From Bugula neritina (Eukaryota > Bryozoa > Gymnolaemata > Cheilostomatida > Bugulidae), in contig OZ037769.1 in the NCBI GenBank assembly GCA_964035545.1, forward strand, positions 7,242,429 through 7,306,428: a stretch of DNA of 64,000 nucleotides, given 5' to 3'. How positions within the stretch are numbered: the first letter of the stretch is position 1; the number at the start of each line of letters is the position of its first letter. Shown in pieces: positions 54,901 through 64,000 of the stretch. The position numbers and the translations under genes are program-made. The notes under the pieces are model-generated. The model saw only the letters and a list, made by a program, of their open reading frames with translations. It searched no databases and was not told the origin of the DNA.

Positions 54901-57098
54901 TTCTAGAAATTGCCTACTATACGGTTTTATTTGCCAAGTCCAATGTTCTAACTTTTTATAGAATTTATATCAGGCCACAAATTCCATGGAGAAGAAGTTT
55001 ACAAAGGAAATGTGCTTGAAAATTGGAAGTCAAATACCTAGTTATACTTATTCTATTCAACTCTAGGATTTCCCTATAATGCGGATGTCTTTCAGGAAGA
55101 GAAATAATATTTAGGTATTGTTCAGTTGGCTGTGTGGGTTCTACAGTCTGTTTGTGTATAAACATTTACACTAATTCACAGTCCCAACTGTTTACCACCT
55201 GCGCTGTCTGACAGTATGCAAAGTTTTTTTATAGATTAGTTAACAATACTCTGCCATATATAGAAAAGGTTTTAATTTTAACTCCTCTCTCCCCCTCCCA
55301 CCCCACTTAAAAATTAGCCCTACAGATGCATGAAAGCTCAACAGGTAGAAAAATTGCACACCATGATTTTTACTAATAAAATATATATTAAAAATAAAGT
55401 GATGAGCTACAAACTCCTTTTTAATGTTGACATATTTTATTCAACAATTTATAATAATTGTTTACACTTGAAAAAATTATTTTCTGTGCTGTTTAATCAT
55501 AAACCATCATAATTTTATTAAGGCAGCATTTGCTTACAACTTAACATGCTATCAGTTATTCATACTATGTGAATAAACATAAGTACATTATATCCACAAC
55601 ACAGTATAGAGAGAAGAACATTAAGTCCAATAGCAAAAATTTGAGTTATTATATGTCAGCTAATCAACATTTTACTATAACTTCAAAATATATTTTTAGA
55701 ATATAGCTGCCACAGCAGCACACTTTCAATAACATTGTGGTTTGATTGCTCTTGTCAAATGTAAATCTTTACAGCCAGCTTTTGTTAGTAACCCGCACAG
55801 TACTTGTAGGAAGAGTAAAAGATATTTATTGGGAAACTTTCAAGAGATGTGTTAATACCTTATCTAAAATCTTAAGCATTGGTACACTGTGTATAGTACA
55901 GGACAGTTTTTGACTGATCTGCTAACAGGTTGTATAATATAAACATCTAGTTGGATGTTTTGAAGCTTATAATAGCCGCATGAAAAATATTGTGTCCTTT
56001 CTTGAGCACTATCAAACATTTTTCAAACAAGTATTTAAAATGGTCTGCAATGGAGAATTATAAATACTAAAAGTGTGAAAAATCAATAATTATCATTGAA
56101 CTGTTTGTTAATGTTATAATATAATACATATATTGAAACACAGTTGAATTGGTTTTGTGATTAAAAGGATATGATGAGAGTAAGTAGTAAAGAGTCTTGG
56201 TGCTAAAAAAGTTATAAGTATAAAAGTAATTTACTGAGTCATACCCATAAATTATACTTTAGTCTTTGACAATTTACGTATGCCTTCAGATGTTAAAATC
56301 AGCTTATGGTTTAATAAGATATTCAACTGTGAAGTTTATATTTTATACAATTTCAACGAAATCAGTCCACCGCATTATACATATTATCTTTGTATATTAG
56401 TTTTCAACACTATTTTATACAAAGCTGTACGAGAAAACTAAAATTATCATGCAACACCAAACTCTCGTCATAATTAAGAAAGATTATTGCTCTTTCAAAT
56501 CTAGAAGGTAACTAGAATAAGTAAGCCAGCGAGTGCTGTTTGCAGCAGCATATCTTCACCTCAAGTCGGAGAATATAGCATGTGAAACTCACCATCCTGT
56601 GTGCTACTATAGTATTTATGAAAGAAGGAACTACATTTGAATGAGAAGATTATTAATCCTGTTATTAACTACAATTCCGCATCGTATAACTGTATTGTCA
56701 TGGCGGTCTCAGTGGTACAGTTATTGTAGCTGCTGTTCTAACATATATGTTTGTTTATGCATTTGTAGAGCTCACAGATGATATAATGAACTTGTTTTTC
56801 CATTTCTTGACCTATTTCATAGAGGAAGTCCTCTGTTCATATTCAGCTTACACTAATCTGCTGGATTTTGCAATATTTGGCAATTACACTGAATTCTTAA
56901 TTTATAATTTTCTAACTTCCTGTAAAAGCATCACCGAGTTTTACATCCGACGAATAACCTTTAATTGTTTTTTTCAATTACCATTTTGATAAAATTTAGA
57001 ACTTTGCTTTAAGAGTTTTATATTCACCAGTTTCCGGCTCTTATTATGTTGCAATGTTTCTCCGGACTATGCCTAGTAAATTTTATAGACATGTCTGT
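51969..57098. other. Long gene-poor stretch
   Basis: Over 5 kb of AT-rich DNA. Several ORFs of 60-93 codons occur (for example 52131-52358, 54302-54583, 56747-56989), but none shows domain, signal peptide or splice context that would support a gene. A 30 bp block (CCAACGTTCTAACTTTTTAT) occurs twice, near 54776 and 54941. Confidence 0.5.
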
Positions 57099-57401
57099 CA
57101 CCTACATAGTCATGCACATTAGGACCACATATTAGGTCCACCTACATGGTCTTACATATTAGGACCACCTATATGGTCTTATATATTACAGGACTACCTA
57201 CATGGTCTTATATATTACAGGACCACCTACATGGTCTTATATATTAGGACCAGCTACATGGTCTTATATATTAGGACCAGCTACATGGTCTTATATATTA
57301 GGACTACCTACATGATCTTATATATTACAGGACCACCTACATGGTCTTATATATTAGGTCCACCTATACATGGTATTGTATATTAAAGCCACCTACATAA
57401 T
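57099..57401. repeat. Minisatellite, about 27-29 bp x 11
   Basis: Head-to-tail copies of CCTACATGGTCTTATATATT plus AGGACCA with small variations. Confidence 0.9.
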
Positions 57402-58420
57402 TATTATTATTGGGATTGCTTATATGAATGCATTGAAAAAAAAGGAATTTGTTAAGCAATATTTCATTTATAATATAGATAGCTTGAAACAGGATCGACA
57501 GTAATAATTCAAGTGTCTTAGCATTAGGTATCAAAGCTGGCTATTTCAAAACTAATAACAGTAGAACTATATTGTAAGGACATTACAGGAGTTGGGAAAG
57601 CTTTTCCCTAAGTCATTATAGCTTTTCATGTATCATCACAGCTATGCCAGCTATATTATGCCTTTTCCACACTCATTATTGCTACTACACAGTAGCTAAC
57701 CTTTTTGACTGGTATAAAAACCCAGCATTTTCACTTATCTTTACACTTGCGTCTTGCAACTTTTCACTTGCAACTACACTTATGATACAACGGTTTTCAC
57801 CTTGCTACTTTCTTTCAGTCTGCGACAATAAATATTTCTACACATTAAAACACAACATATATTGCCACTTTCAACATATAAAATACAACCTTTCAACTGC
57901 AAAATACAATATATTCTTGTTACATGATGACTGCAAAGTAAAGCTAAACATATATAATGTTTAGCTTACCATTATACTCTCATAGGTTTTATAAACATGT
58001 AATATTAAAAAAAACTTTACGTTGTATTTAATTACTTCTAACAATGTTCTGCAAACATTACAGAGCCTATAGCCTATATTATTCTTAAAAAATTATGAAG
58101 CATAGAGAAAATAGGACAGTGGTTTGATTATGCCTATTTTATGTTAGTATAACACCACGTTTTGAAGTGCTAGTCAATACAATGATAATTTATCACTTTA
58201 CTTTGCAATATCTTCATGCAGCAGAATAACTGCTGGCAATCACCAGGTTGTAATACTATAGTATATACAATTTAATCAGTCTTTAATCTTCCCACTCATC
58301 TGCTCAATAAATGTAGATTTCTAATTGGGTTTACATTTATTTACTCAACGTTTAGGTTGAAAGCTATTCAAAGGTGAGATAACTTCATATTATAATTTAT
58401 AACTAACTGTATATTCTATA

Positions 58421-58626
58421 AAACTCATGCAAGTTTATAGTCACTATCTTTGTGAAAACCCTGATGGAAAAGGTTTTTTAAAGCGGGCTAAGGGCTTATG
58501 CATATGTGTCACAGGAGCAATTATGACCGGATGCTCTTTCTGACATCACTGCTGGTGTCTGGACTCAAACCACTGAACTCATGTTTACTAGGCAAACACT
58601 CTAACCACTAAACTGTGGCTGCTCCC
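58421..58626 (-). mobile_element. tRNA-derived SINE, copy 2
   Basis: Reverse orientation of the SINE at 37374-37596. On the minus strand it has GGTTAGAGTGTTTGCC and GTGGTTTGAGTCCAG as pol III boxes, AGAAAGAGCATCCGGTC in the body and ACTATAAACTTGCATGAG at the end. Numerous differences between copies indicate an old family. Confidence 0.8.
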
Positions 58627-59627
58627 TTACTATATTCTAAATAGTATATATTTATTCATAAGACTTTCGATAGCTTTTCAATTTGATAGATTCAATATCA
58701 GTAAGAGATTTTACTGACTGGTCACACTTTGCGAATTAAATCAGTAATTTCTAAACTTTTTGATAATTATCATAGTTTTGACACACAACCCATTCAAATG
58801 GGTCTGCTGCACACCCAGCAAGTTGTGGTAGCAGACTAAATAAACTAGCGTTTCTTAAACTAAGCAAACTTGTCCTTTGACTTTTAAGGCATAATTACTG
58901 CAAATAAAAGATACAATATTATCTCTATGGCCTTATTAGTGCAGGCAATAACCTTGAAAATGAATTTTTACTGATGTCATTGACTAACCCCAACGTAATA
59001 CTTAGCGCAATATTGATAAAACTTTTTCTTGATAAAATAACAATTAAACTTTTTCATCTAAAAGAATTCAGAGCAATAGTCTAATAACAGTATTATAACA
59101 TACCATTATTGGTGTAGGGGGAGAGAAAATAACAGTTAAAATATAGTTAATAAAATATAACGTATGTTAATGAGGCCAAGAGTTATCATATAACAGCTGG
59201 TGACTGACAATAAAAGTTTTAAGTTTATGAGGTAAATAGCTCAGCAATGAAAGCTTAATTGGTATAATTTATGCGTACCTTCTAAAAAAACCAGGCTAAC
59301 TAATATGTTGCTGATATACTTCACCAGCTATATAAAAATATCATGTTCTACATCAACAGTTATTTGGCAAAGCAAACCTACATTCGAATATCCTATAAGA
59401 ATACATTTTCTCATAATCAGGTGGCAAAAATTGTACATAATAAATAACATGCATGCTAGGCCAGCTAATAATTTTTAATATTATTGTCCAATCAAAGAGT
59501 ATTTTAGTAATGATTGCAACAAGTGACAAACCTCAGTAGTAGAAGATAAAAAAATAATTATCTATTGCATATTGTGCATCCAAAGTCATGGTGCCATATT
59601 TTACTAATCACAAAACCTTGCAATTTT

Positions 59628-60328
59628 TCAACGAGCATTTTTAGTCAAAACATCAGCAACATTTTCATAACCGTCACTCATTGAGTCATTGTCATCTTGA
59701 GGCTCATTCCCAAACTGGCATTCACTGTAAGTGGCGTAATCAACACTAGCAACTACCTTGCGACACATGTCAGTTACTCTCAATGGCACAGTAGACTGAA
59801 GAGGCATTTCTATATCTGAGTAATATATAGGATTGCTAGCGGATGGGTGTGAGAGCTGGCTGGCTGTTATGTCACGCAACACTGTAGTCCTATTAGTTGT
59901 ACTCTCCAAGATAGGATTAGAGATGCTTGTAAGTTTCCGTCTACTGGAATCATTGAGGTTATCTGTTGATAAAGTTATATGTGAAGAAATCTTAGCTTCC
60001 TGTAAATCTTCAACCTTACTTCTTTGTAGAATTCCATTGCGCCTAACAAAAGAACAAGATTCTTACAGTGCACGCAGGATATTTGCAGTAAATTAAAGTG
60101 TACGTTTGATTTTGGAGCAAATCACTGCAATATTTAATCAGTTGGCAGAGTGCATATGGGATGCCGGTGAACTGCTATAGGCTATTTTATATTTTTAGTT
60201 TTAATAAAGAATAATTTCGAGGACAAAGTATTTCAGGAAATAATCAACTAATAAAACTATAATGTTTAAAACCTGCTCAAAACCTCTGCAAGTAACTTTG
60301 AAGTTGTGCCGATGGAACGGCTACACAT

Positions 60329-60418
<90 letters not shown>

Positions 60419-63400
60419 CATAAATTTAGAATTTCAAGAAGTAAATAGAAGTAAATTTTTCCTGGTTAGAATTTTGTCTACACTAAAGTTATGGAACATG
60501 CAGATAGAAAGAATGAAAATATTATTTAATAATCTTGAGAATCATATTTCACTCAAACGAACTTCAAATTTAGCTAATTTTTGCCAAATACCAGTTTATT
60601 TTGTCAATTTAAGATTCTCTACAATAGCGGAGTCAATGCCTGCCGTACGTTTGTGGATTATACTTGGACCTATTCTAAGGTATGTATATTACAAGGTACG
60701 GAAGGAGGACTTTCTGGATGTTGGGAGAAGGTAAAATGTTAGACATTTCTCTAAAAACTACAGTTATGCTATTATAGAAGAAAATGCATCAAGGATTGCA
60801 ATTTACAAGAGCACACAACTCTAACTAACGTATGGGAAACTACCAATAGACTAATCACCCGCCTCTACTCGTACTCTGCACTTACCATTTAAAGATCAAG
60901 AGAAGGTTGATGAGGTTTACTGCTGAAAGGAATATTATAATGTACATTACTGTGTTATAGTCAGTAGCCTTCAGAGTATAGCAGTAGTATGTTACAGTTG
61001 GCAATGCACATGAATTACAAATTAAGGATTTAATTTTCACAAACTGGAAAAAACTTTAAAGTTTAAATAAACCATAGGAAATATGTATGTTTTATAAAAC
61101 CAATAGCTGTATATATTATAGTAAGTCATGTATATTATACAATAAGCCTTATATATACTAAATAGCTTCACAAAACCAGAGTCATCTGACTCATAAAGTT
61201 ATTAATAGCAGCAAAAAGCTATTTTGGTATAACAAGACATTAGAAAGTGACAATTGTAGCCAGTAAATAGAATTTATTTCATCTACTGAAAGAACATTGA
61301 TGTTATTTACAAGGGAAGAAACTTTGAACACATGTCATAGTTATTTATAGTAACTCTGTCTACGTATTAAGTAGTAATATATATACCAAGCACGAAAATA
61401 TGGTTATATATGGTCACTAAGTGACAAATATAAACCAATAAAATACATATGTTTCTAATATTTCACCTGCGGTACTTCCTACTGCTCAGGTACTCTTGTA
61501 TCTGCTTCTTCTTTATTATCACTACCACAGCTCCTATGATGACAACCACCCCAACACCACTCACTGTACCTGCTACAGCTGCAATACAATTCTTAGATTA
61601 CTTAAGTGCTTTCAGTTAGCTACTGCAATAAACTGTTGTTGAATAAATGGCTTCATAGAGCAAGCAGCATCAATGTAATGTAACATCTCCCTAAACCATC
61701 TGCAAATTTATATCAGTCGCTAAATAGTACCAGAATTTGGGACCTCCAATAGTTACATAATTATTTATATATTATTTCAATTATATTTTATTGTGATTTA
61801 TTAATTAACATATATTATTCTATCACCTAATTCTATCATGCCAATTTTTACTAGTATCAAAAATTTAGATATTTGAGCTGCAAGAGCATTATTGTAAAAA
61901 TTTCTGAACCAAATAGAAAATAAAGTTTAACAGTGAACTACAAAAAACAGCATTCAAACTTACGGCCAACCCAGTGATTGGAGGACGGTGAAGGAGTGGC
62001 GGTTGGCAGACCATTGGAACCAGAAACTGGAGCTCTGTATAACTGAATAGGACCACTCTCTAAGGAGCCACCAGCTCCAGGCAGCTCACAGTTGGTGTAG
62101 GGATCATAGCCAGGTTCACAGTGGCAGTGGTGGTGCTCATTGCATACCCCCCTCTGTATAATAGATCATATATAGTAATAACTACAGGGTTAGGGTATAT
62201 CCCCCTCTGTATAATAGATCATATTATATAGTAATAATTACAGGGTTAGGGTATATACCCTTCTCTATATAGATCATATATATAGTAATAACTACAGGGT
62301 TGGGGTATATAAAATACTCTACAATATTATAACAGCAAGCTTGTGGGTCCTTCTTTGCGGCTACCAAGTTCAACAACATCAAGGCAACTTTGCAAGTTGT
62401 AATAATTTAGCAGTAAATGTGATAGTTTGTTCCACCAGGACCCTGGAGGAGTTATCCTGAAATTATCCCTAAATTAGTGCAAGCTTTTTTGTCAGCCAAC
62501 TAATAGAATAATTAATTTCACACAGAGAAGTCGTTGCCTTCACATACATATACCTCTTACATACAAATGTTATAACATGTTCTACAGTACTATTACACTC
62601 GTTAGTGGGAATAAAGCGAGAAAGCAAATCCTTAATAGAATGTTTATTCTTTGCTATAAGGAACATTATTAGTATTCTAGGGGATGTAAGGCTTTACCTG
62701 ATTGCAAGAACAGTGTTTTGGTAGAATGGGAACTTGGACACATTTTTGTGACTTGCACCACTTATCTGGGCCACATAGGGATCCATCTGGTACCATGCCA
62801 GGGTCTTCCTCGTTGAGACCTGTAACGGCCAAACTTATAACTATATTACAGTGTTTTGGTTGTAACTGGCTGCAGTGTATTGATGGAATAAAATATGTAA
62901 TTGACATACATGTATTTTGGATTACTTCTTCAATTTTTTGTTATCTACAAGTAAACCTGTTCACTGAAATTGCTATTATCTTTGAGTTATAAAGAGCAAA
63001 GGATAAGGAAGATAATGGGATAGACTGTGTACCACAGATTGTACATCCCTGTGGCAGTAGAAGGCTATCTGCACAGCCTCTATGACTAGAACTAATCATA
63101 ACATTAAATTTACCACAGCTATGATGGTCAGACTTACACCAATAGGTTTACAAAAATAGCAAGTTTTGTGATAAGAAATCATGAAACACATGTCCATACA
63201 AGCGTTTCATTATGAATAGTTCTATGCCTCACTGATAACATTTGAAGGTCTTTTAAGCCATTTTTCCTATTTTCATATTTTTGGAAAAGTTGGCATTTAC
63301 ACTAACACAATTTCTTATAACCTGTGGACATAAATTTCACAACATAGGAAGACAAAAATATCTGAAATAATAATATTGTTTCGCCTTAGATAACACATTT

Positions 63401-63771
63401 ATTCAAGACTATACAGCCCTTTTATATAACTCAACTATATGCTGTACAAATACAGTAAATCTAAGGCTGTCTTTTCATGCTGGAAAGTGCTGATGGTGCA
63501 AGACATTAAAAGTTAATTGCAATAGTTGCGTGGCTATTCTTACCAACATCAAAGACAACGAAACGACAGCTGTGCCAGACGCCATTGACATACATTTCCG
63601 TATAGTAGTAATCCACGTAGACTGGGAGTCCGGGAACACCTCGAATGTTTGGAGACGAGCAATGTAACATCCCACAAAATGAATCCTCTAACGTTTTGCA
63701 TTTAAGATACTCAGGATGTGGAGAGGACAGCGTGTCATTTATAGTGTAGCCACAATGTCCGTAGTAATCAC
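59628..63771 (-). CDS. ADAM-family transmembrane metalloprotease, C-terminal half
   Basis: Exons, minus strand: 63771-63544, 62819-62698, 62153-61964, 61578-61467, 60042-59628; phases agree and the 5' part lies beyond the window. In order they encode the ADAM cysteine-rich domain (GDYYGHCGYT, then FCGMLHCSSP), its end with the hallmark GMVPDGSLCGPDKWC, an EGF-like module (RGVCNEHHHCHCEPGYDPYT) and a Gly-rich stalk. A single membrane helix (GTVSGVGVVVIIGAVVVII) followed by KKK comes next, then a cytoplasmic tail of about 137 residues with Tyr motifs (YENV). ADAMs shed cell-surface proteins or act in adhesion. Whether this one keeps the HExxH zinc site cannot be seen here. It resembles the ADAM9/12/19 group, but the exact orthologue is uncertain. 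Confidence 0.9.
60331..60411. repeat. (AT)n microsatellite
   Basis: About 40 AT dinucleotides in the last intron of the ADAM gene. Confidence 0.95.
62147..62310. repeat. Tandem repeat overlapping an ADAM splice acceptor, about 55 bp x 3
   Basis: Three units containing CCCCCTCTGTATAATAGATC and ACTACAGGGTTAGGGTATAT. The first unit includes the 3' splice site of exon 62153-61964, so the acceptor sequence is itself repeated. Confidence 0.85.
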
Positions 63772-63800
63772 CTGTACACAAAGAAGCGGTAGGTGTATAG

Positions 63801-64000
63801 CAGGGGTGAGCAACTAGGGCCCCAAGGGCCACTTGTGGCCCTTGGCCCATATTTCAGTGGCCCTTTTAATGCTTAAGATAAATAAAAAACTGTCATTGTT
63901 ATTCTGATTAGCACAGTATAGGTTTGGCGATAAATTACTTTATTATAATAAAGTGTATTACATGTACAATCATGTGGCTCTTAATTTTGGCTGACTTCTG
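63801..64000 (+). mobile_element. hAT-like element, left end (runs off window)
   Basis: CAGGGGTGAGCAACTAGGGC at 63801 is a classical hAT terminus, followed by repeats of TGGCCC. It is similar in style to the element at 51392. The other end and any target duplication lie outside the window. It sits in an ADAM intron. Confidence 0.6.

Noticed and set aside
57644-57964. 106-codon plus-strand ORF rich in Tyr, Phe, Cys and His
   Set aside because: Composition of AT-rich non-coding DNA, no signal peptide or conserved pattern.

Overview
This window is nuclear DNA from an invertebrate animal. It is AT-rich, its genes are split by many short to medium introns with GT/AG borders, several promoters have TATA boxes, and it carries animal-type transposons (LINE, Ty3/gypsy, Tc1/mariner, hAT, tRNA-derived SINEs, and a Penelope-like fragment). 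The phylum cannot be fixed from the sequence. No bacterial, organellar, rRNA or CRISPR feature is visible, and there is no intact tRNA gene.

Layout. 1-5270: an old Tc1-like transposon cut in two by a full-length CR1/L2-type LINE, with both transposon pieces and the LINE on the minus strand. 6470-9185: a small leucine-rich-repeat gene (+) whose intron 1 holds a 344 bp inverted-repeat MITE. 10604-27894: the gene for intraflagellar transport protein IFT54/TRAF3IP1 (+), at least 16 exons. Its intron 1 is swollen by a complete, apparently very young Ty3/gypsy element (10981-18249, antisense to the gene). 28923-32215: SPAG8 (+), a microtubule-associated protein of cilia and sperm tails, with a near-canonical RFX X-box just upstream. 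Two unrelated ciliary genes therefore lie head to tail about 1 kb apart.

33957-47400 is the most notable part. It holds a tandem duplication with two intact vasopressin/oxytocin-neurophysin precursor genes (both minus, three exons each, 135 residues each). Each encodes a signal peptide, the same highly unusual peptide CYIRTCDLGIL followed by the amidation and cleavage site GKR, and a complete 14-cysteine neurophysin. The peptide lacks the conserved Asn5 and Pro7 and has a tail two residues longer than the classical nonapeptide. The duplication also copied core promoters, introns, and blocks upstream and downstream. A third small secreted-protein gene in the same orientation (48903-50000) follows, with possible dibasic processing sites.

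50-59.6 kb has no recognised gene. It contains a 569 bp hAT transposon with its target duplication, minisatellites and a SINE copy. 59628-63771 is the 3' half of an ADAM-family transmembrane metalloprotease gene (minus), running off the right end. An hAT-like terminus closes the window.

The gypsy element carries identical 305 bp LTRs, a tRNA-Leu primer binding site, gag, a 1465-residue pol and a third ORF region. Its gag/pol overlap shows a textbook -1 frameshift arrangement: the heptamer GTTAAAC, a 6-nt spacer and a perfect 9 bp GC stem.
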